From: Burkholderiales bacterium
Lineage (GTDB): Bacteria; Pseudomonadota; Gammaproteobacteria; Burkholderiales; Burkholderiaceae
Assembly (NCBI GenBank): GCA_021287185.1
Contig: JAJTAZ010000022.1
Span: 1 to 64,000, forward strand
Reading direction: 5' to 3'
DNA length: 64,000 bases
Shown here: piece by piece, positions 24,614 through 36,711 of the stretch
Layout: every line of letters starts with the position of its first letter
Numbering within the stretch: the first letter of the stretch is position 1
The notes under the pieces: generated by a model
What the model was told of the DNA's origin: nothing
Database searches by the model: none
The model's input: only the letters and a program-made list of their open reading frames with translations
Program-made: the position numbers and the translations under genes

Positions 24614-26222
24614 TTTGTAAATCCGTTTGGTTAATTTCACGCACGCGCTTGAGAACATCATTGAGTAGCTGTATGAATTTCTCATCTGGTGAATACAAAT
24701 ACCAGTTTTCCATTGCGAACGGAGTTTGAGGTCCTAAATGTTCAGATATATAGGACTGCCAACGTGGTGTATCGCTGAATACCTGCATAAACAGACTTTC
24801 GTTGGGAATGTCAAAATAAGCATCTTCCATGGGGTCGATTTGACGACATATGCTTGCTAACATCCACCAGACATCCCGTGCATACGGATGAATCCTATCA
24901 ATTGGATAAAATTCACCATCAAAGTGGTCTGAAATATCGGGTAATTCCAAATAGAATTGGAAGGGCTTCGTCCCAGCTTCTCTAAAATATTGTTCAATCC
25001 CGCAATATTTGAGTAAGTCAATGACTAATTCATGCAAGGTTCTGTCTTCATAGTTTGTTTGCGTGAATTGTCCTAAAGTAACGATTGTCGATGAGGTTGG
25101 AATACTTGTTGAACCAAGATTATTTTGTTGGCTTACGCCAGACTCCGCAGTTCCCACAACTTCCACGTGTTGTTGTGACGGACTTGGCTCTAATACCTCT
25201 GAATTTTTGTTGTCTTCAGTTTCTGTATGTTGAACCTTATTGGCTGACGCATCTAAACCCAGATTTGTGGGGGTTGAAGGCAATTTTGCTTTTTGTTGTA
25301 TCAATTTTAAAGCTGCTTCTGGGAATTGCTCGAAGAAGTCTTTTCTAATAGCTTTGAGTAATGCTGGCACGTTTAATGTTGGTTCAATCGGACTTGTGTT
25401 GCTTGTCCCGTCACCGTCGCTGTGCAATGAATTTGCATCAGAAAATGTTTGAAGTGTATTTGACCAAAACTCATCAAACTCAGCATCTTGATTTGCCACA
25501 AGTTTTTGTAGTTCGTAATATGCTTTGCGTAATTCAATTGTCTTTGGACCAGAGAGGTCATAACATAGTTGCCCCAACTCTTTTAATTTGGTATTTGCAA
25601 AAAAGTACAGTGACAAGTTATTGTGCGACACAGAAGCACCCCGTGATCTGAATGTATCTGATATTTCACGAGTACTATTCTCATCTATGCCCATTAACTC
25701 TGCAAGTCGATGGTAAGAATTTGCCTTGTCCCAAAACACCACATCAGAACGTATATCATTTTCAACAATATGCTTAAGCATCATTGAAATGTCGGCATCA
25801 CCGAGTTCCGAAAAGGCCACGAAAATCACAGGAATTGCAGCAAATTTTTCATCATTGGTTTCTTGATACAATTCCTTCAGGATTGCCAAACGACTATTAC
25901 CACCTGAACAAATTTCATAGCGGTCACTTCCTGGACGCTGAGTTACTTTGACAGGGTTTTCAATACCGATAGCGCGGATAGAGTCCTTTAAGTAATTCCA
26001 ATCTTCTTCAGTACGTTTGCGACGCGGATTATGTTCGAAGCTATCAACACGATCTATGGCCACGCGCATGAGCCTATCGTGGCGATAATCGATCTTGACA
26101 TCACCTTGCTTGGGATTCTCAACATCTAATGATGCCCTGATGTCAATTCCTTTAGACGGAGCTTCAGGAGCACCAATATCTGTCAATGTGCTTAAATTGA
26201 AGCCTTTGGGTGCGGTTGCCAT
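24600..26222 (-). CDS. parB: ParB-family protein of PFGI-1 class
   Basis: 540 residues from ATG 26222, overlapping the parA stop (TGATG). ParB N-terminal domain at about residues 45-150, including NPRRKR and the GGNSRLAILKEL box, followed by a helical DNA-binding region and a long variable C-terminal part with a Gln/Ser-rich linker. It fits the ICE-specific ParB type, which acts with ParA in stable inheritance of the excised circle. Confidence 0.85.
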   Translation of the reverse strand: MATAPKGFNLSTLTDIGAPEAPSKGIDIRASLDVENPKQGDVKIDYRHDRLMRVAIDRVDSFEHNPRRKRTEEDWNYLKDSIRAIGIENPVKVTQRPGSDRYEICSGGNSRLAILKELYQETNDEKFAAIPVIFVAFSELGDADISMMLKHIVENDIRSDVVFWDKANSYHRLAELMGIDENSTREISDTFRSRGASVSHNNLSLYFFANTKLKELGQLCYDLSGPKTIELRKAYYELQKLVANQDAEFDEFWSNTLQTFSDANSLHSDGDGTSNTSPIEPTLNVPALLKAIRKDFFEQFPEAALKLIQQKAKLPSTPTNLGLDASANKVQHTETEDNKNSEVLEPSPSQQHVEVVGTAESGVSQQNNLGSTSIPTSSTIVTLGQFTQTNYEDRTLHELVIDLLKYCGIEQYFREAGTKPFQFYLELPDISDHFDGEFYPIDRIHPYARDVWWMLASICRQIDPMEDAYFDIPNESLFMQVFSDTPRWQSYISEHLGPQTPFAMENWYLYSPDEKFIQLLNDVLKRVREINQTDLQNEQN

Positions 26223-27121
26223 CAATCATTCTCCGTTTTAGAGGATTCTGTTTGAGTATCGGAGTCAACAATTGAAGAAATATCTGACTCAGATAATTGA
26301 CCAAAACAATTAACGTAGGCACCGTGGAAGTTGGGAAACAATTCCCAAGCTAAATGGTGCATTGCAATATATGCAGAATCTGATTTATTCTGAGTTGTGA
26401 TTTCACGGCAATGAGCAGGAATTCGCTCTGTTGCAGCCTCTTTGTAAGCAACTGCCGAGCGAATGACTGTCTTGAGCATTTCTACTTTGCCATTGAACTT
26501 GAAGTAGGCTTGGTTCACTTCGGCCGCGATTGCCTTTGCATCGCGTGTTTGATCCATTTTGTATATGAGTGCTTTGATTTGCCCATGGATCAAACCAAGA
26601 GGGCGACCAGAATCCAAACGTGAAAGAAGGGCTTGTGTGCCATCCTCAAACTCACGTGATGACAGAATATCAGGCGAAATAGGGGAGAGCATCATGTCAC
26701 ATGCGAATGCTGCTGAATCTTGAATAGTGCCTTCTGCACCCTGTGTGTCTATGATTACGATGTCAAAGTTGTTGTCAACGTAATCATTATTGATTGCCAT
26801 TTTGATACGCGCAGGTGCGTCAATCATTTTTGGGAGTGTGTTTTGTATTTCTCGTGTTTTATCGTTCCAAAGAACGATGGACATATTTGGAAACACAATT
26901 GTTGAGACCATTGATTCATTCAAATTGCCGTCATGAATCATTTCTATCATGCCACCCGTGGCTTCATTTCTTAATGGGTAGTATTTCGATAAACTGGCTT
27001 GAGGGTCAGCATCGATCAATAAAACTCTTGCTCCAAAATCTGCAAGAATTGCGCCTAAATTTGCAGCAAGTGTTGTTTTTCCAACACCACCTTTTTTTGA
27101 AATTAAGCCGAAAACATACAT
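26222..27121 (-). CDS. parA: ParA/Soj partition ATPase
   Basis: 299 residues from ATG 27121. The deviant Walker A motif KGGVGKTT lies at about residues 10-17, the A-prime motif LIDADPQASLS follows near 40, and Walker B IVIIDTQGAEG near 115. It is the outermost gene of the element, 90 bases from the dif site, as soj is next to the attachment site in pKLC102-like ICEs. In that family Soj is needed to keep the excised form. First gene of an operon reading away from the chromosome. Confidence 0.92.
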   Translation of the reverse strand: MYVFGLISKKGGVGKTTLAANLGAILADFGARVLLIDADPQASLSKYYPLRNEATGGMIEMIHDGNLNESMVSTIVFPNMSIVLWNDKTREIQNTLPKMIDAPARIKMAINNDYVDNNFDIVIIDTQGAEGTIQDSAAFACDMMLSPISPDILSSREFEDGTQALLSRLDSGRPLGLIHGQIKALIYKMDQTRDAKAIAAEVNQAYFKFNGKVEMLKTVIRSAVAYKEAATERIPAHCREITTQNKSDSAYIAMHHLAWELFPNFHGAYVNCFGQLSESDISSIVDSDTQTESSKTEND

Positions 27122-27212
27122 ATAAATCCCAATCAATAAATTATTTACGAGTTATTCGTATCAAAACTTATCAACTTGAAACTCAGTCTTTATAAGGCTT
27201 TCCGACTATCAC

Positions 27213-27240
27213 ACTTCGTATAATTTATATTATGTTAAAT
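27213..27240 (+). other. dif-like XerC/XerD recombination site, ICE boundary
   Basis: The 28-mer starting ACTTCGTATAA and ending TTATGTTAAAT matches E. coli dif at 23 of 28 positions by my alignment, with the XerD half (TTATGTTAAAT) perfect and the XerC half ending CGTATAA. The centre is TTTATA. It lies exactly between the outermost ICE gene and chromosomal genes, so it is the element's attachment site. The other dif copy expected at the far end is outside the window. Confidence 0.85.
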
Positions 27241-27350
27241 TATATATTCGATAGTTCCTGTTATGTGAATCATGTCAATTATTGCTGCAAATTATTTCCC
27301 CCTCTGCGATGCCACTCTATCAATACAAATCCACTGTTTGATTTGAGCAC

Positions 27351-27380
27351 AAAAAATCCCACACAGTTGTGGGATTTTTT
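27351..27380. terminator. Bidirectional intrinsic terminator
   Basis: Stem TCCCACA/TGTGGGA with a CAGT loop, flanked by A6 and T6, so it can act in both directions. It closes the DUF3126 gene on the minus strand and insulates the ICE boundary. Confidence 0.85.
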
Positions 27381-27410
27381 ACGGTGTGATTAGTAACCAA
27401 CAACGCTGAA

Positions 27411-27614
27411 TTATTCCAAATCAATGTCCAGAATCGACATGGTTAATGTGTAGGATACTTCGCCATCTTCCTCATCTTTATAAACGGTGCCAATGAATTC
27501 ACCATTGAGCAACACTTCGGTGCAATCATCGTTCTTGCTGGGTTTGAGTTTGATATCCGCACCAAATTGGTTGACGAGGTAGTTTTCGAGTTTGATGATT
27601 TCTTGTTTGTTCAT
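27411..27614 (-). CDS. DUF3126-family small protein
   Basis: 67 residues. The pattern EIIKLENYL...SKNDDCTEVLLNGEFIGTVYKDEEDGE and the ending ILDIDLE match the DUF3126 family, small acidic proteins best known from Alphaproteobacteria. Function unknown. First chromosomal gene next to dif. Confidence 0.65.
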   Translation of the reverse strand: MNKQEIIKLENYLVNQFGADIKLKPSKNDDCTEVLLNGEFIGTVYKDEEDGEVSYTLTMSILDIDLE

Positions 27615-27716
27615 ATCGCGTCCTTTATGCGTTTGTGTGGATTTCGATGCGGTATGATACCCGATTTAATTGTGAGTTTTCACGGATTTGTCCGAAAGCC
27701 GTACGAATATGCTGAT

Positions 27717-27751
27717 AAAAAATCGCTCACGAATAACCGCAAGCGATTTTT
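27717..27751 (-). terminator. Terminator of the pnt operon
   Basis: AAAAATCGCT / AGCGATTTTT stem with a 14-base loop and a T-run on the minus strand, 20 bases after the pntB stop. Confidence 0.8.
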
Positions 27752-27772
27752 ATTCAGGGCTTTTGGGTACAA

Positions 27773-29164
27773 TTATTCCAATGTTTTGAGATTTTGAATA
27801 ATTTCACCCGCCATCGGCTGTGCATCACCGTAGAGCATACGGCAGTTGTCGGTGTAAAACAGCGCGTTTTCAACGCCCGAATAGCCCGTACCTTTGCCGC
27901 GTTTGATGACAATGACGTTTTGCGCCGCATCGGCATTTAAAATCGGCATACCGTAAATCGGGCTGGATTTGTCGGTACGCGCGGATGGATTGACCACATC
28001 ATTTGCACCGATAATCAACGCCACATCTGCCTGCGCAAACTCCTCATTGATTTCATCAAGGTCAAATATTTTGTCATACGGCACGCCTGCTTCGGCGAGC
28101 AATACATTCATGTGCCCTGGCATGCGTCCTGCCACGGGATGAATGGCGAATTTAACCTCCACCCCCGCTTTTTCGAGCAAACCTGCCATTTCCCAAACTT
28201 TGTGTTGCGCGTGTGCCACCGCCATGCCGTAACCTGGTACGATAATGACTTTGCTGGCGTAACGCATCAGTGCTGCGGCATCCATCGCGTTGAGCTCTTT
28301 CATCGTGCCTTCGATGGCGGCTCCGCCCTGCGCCTCGCCTGTGATGGGGCTAAACAATATATTGCTAATCGGGCGGTTCATGGCTTTTGCCATCAGCTGG
28401 GTCAACAGTGTGCCTGCCGCGCCAACCACAATCCCAGCGATAATCAGTGCAGGATTGCCCAACACATAACCTTCAAAGCCGACCGCCAAACCTGTAAACG
28501 CGTTGAACAAAGAAATCACCACAGGCATGTCTGCGCCGCCAATCGGCATGGTCACGACCACGCCCAAAACCAGCGCAACCACAAAAAACGCCACGACCAA
28601 GCCGATGCCCGCAGGCGCATTGATGACCATCAATACGCCCAAAATCACGGCCAACACTGCCAAACCGATGTTCACGATGTTTTGCGCAGGCAATCGATGG
28701 GCTTTTTTCATCAAACCTTGTAATTTGGCAAACGCCACGCATGAACCCGTGAACGACACCGAACCAATCAATGCGCCCAACACCGCCAATACTACCGTCA
28801 CAGTGTCATGCGATTCATGCAATCGCCCTGCTTTGGCAAATTCAATCGCCGCAATCGCCGCCGCCGCGCCGCCACCCATACCATTGTAAATCGCCACCAT
28901 CTGCGGCATGTCGGTCATTTGTACTTTTTTGCCCGAAATCCATGCGGCAGAAGCACCCACCACCAAAGCCAGTAAAATCAAAGCGATGTTGTTCAAATCA
29001 GGGACTAAAAATGTGCCGATAATCGCGACCAACATCCCCACACCCGCCCAAACAATCCCTTTGCGTGCAGTGGTCGGCGAGCCCATGCCTTTGAGCCCAA
29101 ATATAAACATCACCGCGCCAATGAGCCACGCGCCTTGTACGTATAGAGGTAAGTGCAACATCAT
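27773..29164 (-). CDS. pntB: NAD(P) transhydrogenase subunit beta
   Basis: 463 residues. About nine membrane helices in the first 260 residues (domain II), then the soluble NADP(H)-binding domain III from about 285 (VIIVPGYGMAVAHAQH; later KRGKGTGYSGVENALF). With PntAA and PntAB it moves hydride between NADH and NADP+ coupled to proton entry, supplying NADPH. Last gene of the pntAA-pntAB-pntB operon; its start overlaps the pntAB stop. Confidence 0.96.
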   Translation of the reverse strand: MMLHLPLYVQGAWLIGAVMFIFGLKGMGSPTTARKGIVWAGVGMLVAIIGTFLVPDLNNIALILLALVVGASAAWISGKKVQMTDMPQMVAIYNGMGGGAAAAIAAIEFAKAGRLHESHDTVTVVLAVLGALIGSVSFTGSCVAFAKLQGLMKKAHRLPAQNIVNIGLAVLAVILGVLMVINAPAGIGLVVAFFVVALVLGVVVTMPIGGADMPVVISLFNAFTGLAVGFEGYVLGNPALIIAGIVVGAAGTLLTQLMAKAMNRPISNILFSPITGEAQGGAAIEGTMKELNAMDAAALMRYASKVIIVPGYGMAVAHAQHKVWEMAGLLEKAGVEVKFAIHPVAGRMPGHMNVLLAEAGVPYDKIFDLDEINEEFAQADVALIIGANDVVNPSARTDKSSPIYGMPILNADAAQNVIVIKRGKGTGYSGVENALFYTDNCRMLYGDAQPMAGEIIQNLKTLE

Positions 29165-29448
29165 TTACCCCCTTCTTTTTTCTTGAACATCGCCAGCATC
29201 CGTTCTGTCACCACATAGCCGCCCGCTGCGTTCGCCGCGCCAAGAGCAACAGCAAAAAACCCGACCGCTATTTCAAAAGGTGTCTGCGCGCGTCCCAAGG
29301 CCACCATTGCGCCCACCACGACCACGCCGTGGATGAAATTCGCGCCCGACATCAGTGGCGTGTGCAAAATTACAGGCACTTTGGCAATCAACTCGTAGCC
29401 CAAAAACGCCGCGAGCAAGAATATATATAAAGCCAACATTCCATCCAT
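29161..29448 (-). CDS. pntAB: NAD(P) transhydrogenase subunit alpha part 2
   Basis: 95 residues from ATG 29448 with GGGAG upstream. Three membrane helices (VILHTPLMSGANFIHG motif between the first two) form the alpha-chain membrane domain. In this organism the alpha chain is split in two genes, as in many Betaproteobacteria and Alphaproteobacteria; E. coli has a single fused PntA. Confidence 0.93.
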   Translation of the reverse strand: MDGMLALYIFLLAAFLGYELIAKVPVILHTPLMSGANFIHGVVVVGAMVALGRAQTPFEIAVGFFAVALGAANAAGGYVVTERMLAMFKKKEGGK

Positions 29449-29449
29449 T

Positions 29450-30586
29450 TTATTCTCCCAAAACCTGTTTGACCATAGCGTGAGCGGTCGCGCCATCTTT
29501 ACACAGCAGCGCACCCGCGACCACTTCGTCTGTCCAATCAATGTTTAACTCGCCCTCCTTAATCCACGGCGAGAGGAAATTGTATAAATTTTTCGCGTAC
29601 AACTCAGATGCGTGTGTCGGCATACGCGAGGGCAAGTTGACAGGCCCATAAATATGTACATTGTGTGCACTGACATAAGTGTCTTGCAATGGATTAGACT
29701 CGGTCAAAGCACAGTTACCGCCCGATTCCGCCGCCATATCGACCACCACCGCGCCGTACTTCATGCCTGCAATCATAGCCTCGGTGATAATCACAGGGGC
29801 TTTTTTCCCTGGAATCGCCGCTGTGGTAATCAATACATCGGCAGTGGCCACCGCTTTGGCGAGTTTTTCCGCTTGCAGGGCTTTTTCCTCGTCGGTCAAC
29901 TCACGCGCATAGCCACCTGCTCCATCGGCAGTCACGCCTGTATCAACGAATTTCGCGCCGAGTGATTCAACCTGCTCGCGTGCTGCACTGCGCACATCAT
30001 AGGCCTCAACCATTGCGCCCAAACGTTTACATGTGGCGATTGCCTGTAAACCTGCAACCCCTGCGCCAATCACCAAAGCGCGTGCGGGACGAATCGTGCC
30101 CGCCGCCGTGGTCAACATGGGGAAAAATTTAGATGAGTGCGACGCAGCAATCAGAGCGCATTGATAACCCGAACACGCACCTTGCGAACTCAGTGCATCC
30201 ATGCTTTGTGCACGCGAGATACGCGGTAACAATTCCAAAGCAAACGCAGTGATGCGCCGTGCATTCAAAGCCTGTAAACGCGCTTTATCTTCATAAGGCT
30301 TGAGCAAACCAATCAACACCGCACCTTCGGGCATGGCGTTGATTTCATCGACTGTCGGCGGTGTGACGCGCAAAATCAATTGCGCACCTTCGTAGGTTTG
30401 CACCAAACTTGCGGCGGTGGGCACATCTAAATACTCATTATCTTTAAATTGGCTGTGCTCGCCCGCGCCCTGCTCCATGCGGATATTTGCTCCCAAACCT
30501 ATGAATTTCTTAGCGGTTTCGGGAACCAATGCAACCCGACGCTCACCTGCAAGGGTTTCGCCAGCCACGGCAATGGTGATGGGCAT
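29450..30586 (-). CDS. pntAA: NAD(P) transhydrogenase subunit alpha part 1
   Basis: 378 residues from ATG 30586 (GGAG seven bases upstream). Domain I, the NAD(H)-binding unit: two Rossmann-like halves similar to alanine dehydrogenase, with ALVIGAGVAGLQAIATCKRL near 170 and the mobile RQD-type loop before it. First gene of the operon. Confidence 0.95.
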   Translation of the reverse strand: MPITIAVAGETLAGERRVALVPETAKKFIGLGANIRMEQGAGEHSQFKDNEYLDVPTAASLVQTYEGAQLILRVTPPTVDEINAMPEGAVLIGLLKPYEDKARLQALNARRITAFALELLPRISRAQSMDALSSQGACSGYQCALIAASHSSKFFPMLTTAAGTIRPARALVIGAGVAGLQAIATCKRLGAMVEAYDVRSAAREQVESLGAKFVDTGVTADGAGGYARELTDEEKALQAEKLAKAVATADVLITTAAIPGKKAPVIITEAMIAGMKYGAVVVDMAAESGGNCALTESNPLQDTYVSAHNVHIYGPVNLPSRMPTHASELYAKNLYNFLSPWIKEGELNIDWTDEVVAGALLCKDGATAHAMVKQVLGE

Positions 30587-30739
30587 AGATTTTCTCCAAA
30601 AGAAGGCATCATTCAATAAACGGTATCCATTGTGCCACTATTTCGTGCTTTGGGCTATAAAAATGCAGGCCCGTCACAGATAAAATTTAGTGATGACTGA
30701 TGCAATCCAATTGATGAATGCCTGTGTTATAGTTCGACC

Positions 30740-31885
30740 ATGAATACACACCTCCATTGGCTTGAAAATCAAGCCACGCAGACTGCTTTGTGGGTTTCCG
30801 AATCAGGCGCGATTCCACCCAAGCACATTACCCTTGCCGATGACACTTTGTCCGCGGAAACTGCGCATCGTTTGGCTTCAGAAGGACACGTTTTGCTCTG
30901 GCGTGGCGACTTTCAAAATGCGCGCCATTTGTTGCAAGCATTGACCCGTAGATTGGATAAATCAAAGTCAAAAAAATCAAATAAAAACAAAATATTAAAA
31001 TCAAATTTAGAAGTATTTCATCAACACAGAATGGCGCAAGCACAGCGTGCCCACATCCTCAATGCCATTGTGATTGTGGTCGAAAAAGACCATCATATTA
31101 ATCTGCGTCGAGCACCCGATGTGCATGATGCGTGCTTCGAAGTTTTGGGGAAGTCAACCGAACGTTATGCTCTGCCATTGCGTCAATTGCTCGCATACAT
31201 TTCCGCCCACGAATGGCGCAAAAAAGGTGTTTTGATTGCCGCACTCAATTCAAAAATCCACCCACACTATGGCGTATTCTCACCCATCCGTGGTGAATAT
31301 TTGGAACTCATTCACTCCGCACCGTTGCCGAATCCATGCGCCACTGCGTGGGACATCGGCACAGGTACGGGGGTCATTTCGGCTATGTTGGCAAAGCGCG
31401 GGGTGAAAAGCATCATCGCGACCGACACAGACCCACGCGCATTGGCGTGTGCTCAGGAAAATTTTGAGCGGCTCGGCATCACTGAGCAAGTTCAATTGCA
31501 GCAGGCGGATTTATTCCCCAAAACAGATACCAAAGCCAATTTAATTGTCTGCAATCCGCCGTGGTTGCCCGCCAAAGCCGCCGCGCCAATAGAACGCGCG
31601 GTGTTTGATGAAAAAAGTCAAATGCTCAAAAGATTTTTGCTTGGTGTGGGTGCGCATTTGAATGTGCACGGTCAGGCGTGGCTGATTATGTCGGATTTTG
31701 CCGAACATTTGGGTTTACGCGCACACAATGAAATTCCTGATTTGATTAAGCAGGCAGGTCTACGCATACTCAAAAAATACGATGTGCGTCCCAAACACAG
31801 CAAAGTGTTTGATACAACCGATGCGCTGCACACCGCACGCATTTCGGAAACCACCTCACTGTGGTGCTTGGTGCTTGACACTTGA
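30740..31885 (+). CDS. Class I SAM-dependent methyltransferase
   Basis: 381 residues. The C-terminal half is a Rossmann methyltransferase: motif I WDIGTGTGVISAMLAKRG at about 208-225, then ATDTDPRAL and the catalytic NPPW of N-methyltransferases acting on planar nitrogen (PrmC/RsmC type). The N-terminal 140 residues are unassigned and contain a Lys/Ser/Asn-rich low-complexity stretch. It could modify a ribosomal protein, release factor or rRNA; the substrate cannot be read from the sequence. Confidence 0.8.
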   Translation: MNTHLHWLENQATQTALWVSESGAIPPKHITLADDTLSAETAHRLASEGHVLLWRGDFQNARHLLQALTRRLDKSKSKKSNKNKILKSNLEVFHQHRMAQAQRAHILNAIVIVVEKDHHINLRRAPDVHDACFEVLGKSTERYALPLRQLLAYISAHEWRKKGVLIAALNSKIHPHYGVFSPIRGEYLELIHSAPLPNPCATAWDIGTGTGVISAMLAKRGVKSIIATDTDPRALACAQENFERLGITEQVQLQQADLFPKTDTKANLIVCNPPWLPAKAAAPIERAVFDEKSQMLKRFLLGVGAHLNVHGQAWLIMSDFAEHLGLRAHNEIPDLIKQAGLRILKKYDVRPKHSKVFDTTDALHTARISETTSLWCLVLDT

Positions 31886-31966
31886 CCTTTTGTAGCATCT
31901 GACGTTTTGATGCTTAATCCTTGACACGGCACCCTATCAACCCGAAGCAACAAATTTTCCAAAGGA

Positions 31967-31995
31967 TTGCCCACGCCAGTCCAATCCGCTACAAT
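31967..31995 (+). promoter_or_regulatory. Sigma-70 promoter for the zinc-ribbon/ubiC/recX operon
   Basis: TTGCCC (31967-31972), a 17-base spacer and TACAAT (31990-31995), about 38 bases before the first start codon of the operon. Confidence 0.6.
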
Positions 31996-32032
31996 GCAGA
32001 CTTTCAACGGTTATGAGCACACAAGGTACGAT

Positions 32033-32659
32033 ATGACTGCATTCGGCGCGAGTTGCCCTCATTGCGACACATTGTTTAAGGTTTATCCAGACCAATTGCG
32101 TTTGCACAATGGTTTCGCCAACTGTGGTTCGTGTGGGCGAACATTTGATGTCCAAGCCGTGTTGATTTTTTTACCACCGCATGAAACCTCATTTTTAGAA
32201 CGAAACACCCCGATGGTGGACGGCTTACCCGTTCTAAACGCTGTGGCGCAGGTGGTTCGCAACGATCGAGCAGCGAATAAAACTCAAACATCGGGCGCAA
32301 CAGAACATGCCGCCCAACCAAGCACCGAGCCAGCGGCACAACAAGTATCAACGACCAGTGAAAGCACTACCGATTTGCCTGAATCGGATGGGCAGGCCAC
32401 TCAAACAGTTGGCAAACAGGCATCCACTGTCAACCCATCAACCACCACAGAGCCCGATGTCATACCACGCACACGCACTTTCAACCCAGTGAAGTGGTTT
32501 CTCTATGTTGCCATTGCTACCTGTGCGCTGATTGTGGTGCTTGCCATCGTGCGACCTGAGCAATTGCGCTCGTTCACACACACGCTGAAACAAAAAATGG
32601 TTCAAGTGCAGCCATTGGCACAGTATATGAGTACCGCCATCCCCTCTTTTTTACCATAA
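32033..32659 (+). CDS. Zinc-ribbon membrane protein (MJ0042/DUF3426 type)
   Basis: 208 residues from ATG 32033. Residues 7-35 hold two CPHC/CGSC-type knuckles of an MJ0042 zinc ribbon (ASCPHCDTLFKVYPDQLRL and NCGSCGRTFD). A long Thr/Ala/Gln-rich linker leads to one transmembrane helix (about 158-178) and a short periplasmic tail, as in DUF3426 proteins of Burkholderiales. Role unknown. Confidence 0.75.
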   Translation: MTAFGASCPHCDTLFKVYPDQLRLHNGFANCGSCGRTFDVQAVLIFLPPHETSFLERNTPMVDGLPVLNAVAQVVRNDRAANKTQTSGATEHAAQPSTEPAAQQVSTTSESTTDLPESDGQATQTVGKQASTVNPSTTTEPDVIPRTRTFNPVKWFLYVAIATCALIVVLAIVRPEQLRSFTHTLKQKMVQVQPLAQYMSTAIPSFLP

Positions 32660-32672
32660 GGGGAATACACGG

Positions 32673-33272
32673 ATGAGTGCCAGCCAACAATCGCCTTGGC
32701 AAACCTACGTTCCGCGTATTGATAAACGCCACCAACATTGGCTGACCGATACCAACTCATTGACTTTAAAACTCAAACGCCATTGTCAGCAATTTCAAGT
32801 ACTGCGTGCGTTTCAAGGCAAACGCCCCTTGCATCTGAGCGAGTACCGAGCCATCGACCGTCCTTTGGGCCGTCCCGTCATGACGCGTGACGTGATTCTG
32901 TGTTGCGATGGACAGCCTGTTGTGATTGGGCACACCATCACGGCTTTAGACACATTAAAACGACATTGGCCTTTTTTCAATGCTTTGGGCAACAAAGCAC
33001 TGGGTTTGACCTTATTTTTCAACCCATTAATCACGCGAAAACCGTTTGAATACACACGTTTGGCACGCCATGATAAGTTGTATCAACTGGCTCAACAAAC
33101 TTTGAAAACACAGGGTTTTCAGATGGATTTGCCCGAATACCTTTGGGCACGGCGTGGGGTGTTTGTGCATCAACGTCAAAAAGGCAGTCGCATGATGGTG
33201 ACCGAAATCATGTTGCCATCGGTGTATGCCCTGACCGAATTGCGAAAGAGTTTACATTATGATCGACCATGA
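32673..33272 (+). CDS. ubiC: Chorismate--pyruvate lyase
   Basis: 199 residues. The family pattern is clear: WLTDTNSLTLKL near the start, VMTRDVILCCDGQPVV in the middle, LGLTLFFNP, and the late WARRGVF with MVTEIMLPS. UbiC turns chorismate into 4-hydroxybenzoate and pyruvate, the first step of ubiquinone synthesis. 13 bases after the zinc-ribbon gene; overlaps recX by 14 bases. Confidence 0.9.
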   Translation: MSASQQSPWQTYVPRIDKRHQHWLTDTNSLTLKLKRHCQQFQVLRAFQGKRPLHLSEYRAIDRPLGRPVMTRDVILCCDGQPVVIGHTITALDTLKRHWPFFNALGNKALGLTLFFNPLITRKPFEYTRLARHDKLYQLAQQTLKTQGFQMDLPEYLWARRGVFVHQRQKGSRMMVTEIMLPSVYALTELRKSLHYDRP

Positions 33273-33834
33273 TGATGAGCCATTCGAGCAGTTTGAGCAA
33301 TTTACAGCGACAGCGGACAAAAAAATCACGTTGACCGATGAGCAACTGCGCCAGCGCATCATGCATCGTGCAATCGCCTATTTATCACGGCGCGAATATT
33401 CGCAACACGAACTCAAGCAAAAACTCACACACGCCTTCGCTGACGCAGCACTTAGCCATGTGGAATCCGAGCGCGCGCCCAAATTAGATGAGTTGATTGA
33501 TGCGGTTTTGGAATATTTGGCCAAAAACAATTGGCAATCAGACGCGCGTTTTGCTGACAACTTCAGCAAAATCAAAGGTGAGCGTTATGGCAGCGCGCGT
33601 GTCAAGCAAACCTTGAGCCAAAAAGGCCTTGCACGTGAAATCGTTGAAGAAAAAATCAACGAATTGGCCGAAACTGAATTTCAGCGCGCCCATGAAGTAT
33701 GGCAGAAAAAGTTTGGGCAATTACCGCAAAATGCCACCGAATACGCCAAACAAAGCCGTTTTATGGCTTATCGCGGATTTTCGTTTGACATCATCAAAAA
33801 AATCCTCAAAGGTGATTTTGAGAACGACGAATAG
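33259..33834 (+). CDS. recX: Regulatory protein RecX
   Basis: 191 residues made of three-helix repeats; the typical AIAYLSRREYSQHELKQKL block is at about 35-53 and the later WQSDARFADNF and GSARVKQTLSQKG blocks follow. RecX binds RecA filaments and limits strand exchange. Here it is not next to recA but follows ubiC, with overlapping genes. Confidence 0.9.
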   Translation: MIDHDDEPFEQFEQFTATADKKITLTDEQLRQRIMHRAIAYLSRREYSQHELKQKLTHAFADAALSHVESERAPKLDELIDAVLEYLAKNNWQSDARFADNFSKIKGERYGSARVKQTLSQKGLAREIVEEKINELAETEFQRAHEVWQKKFGQLPQNATEYAKQSRFMAYRGFSFDIIKKILKGDFENDE

Positions 33835-33905
33835 AACTTTTCATCGATAAAAGAATCACCTCGAATCGGTATTCTGAGCATAAAACCCCTCATTAACAGT
33901 TATAA

Positions 33906-36707
<2,802 letters not shown>

Positions 36708-36711
36708 TGCG

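Larger units (their letters stand above)
1..27240. mobile_element. One end of a PFGI-1/pKLC102-type ICE inserted at dif
   Basis: The gene order parA, parB, DUF2857, rep-like genes, PFL_4669-like, DUF3158, ssb, topB read leftwards from 27.1 kb is the hallmark leading module of PFGI-1/pKLC102-class integrative and conjugative elements, where parA (soj) lies next to the attachment site. The DNA is clearly AT-richer than the chromosome to the right and packed with small unknown genes. A dif-like sequence marks the right boundary, followed directly by housekeeping genes. The left end, the type IV secretion genes and relaxase are not in the window, so conjugative ability is inferred from family membership only. 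Confidence 0.8.

Noticed and set aside
28112-28723. Long plus-strand open frame antisense to pntB
   Set aside because: It mirrors a GC-richer coding region and has His/Cys-rich implausible composition; pntB on the other strand is certain.
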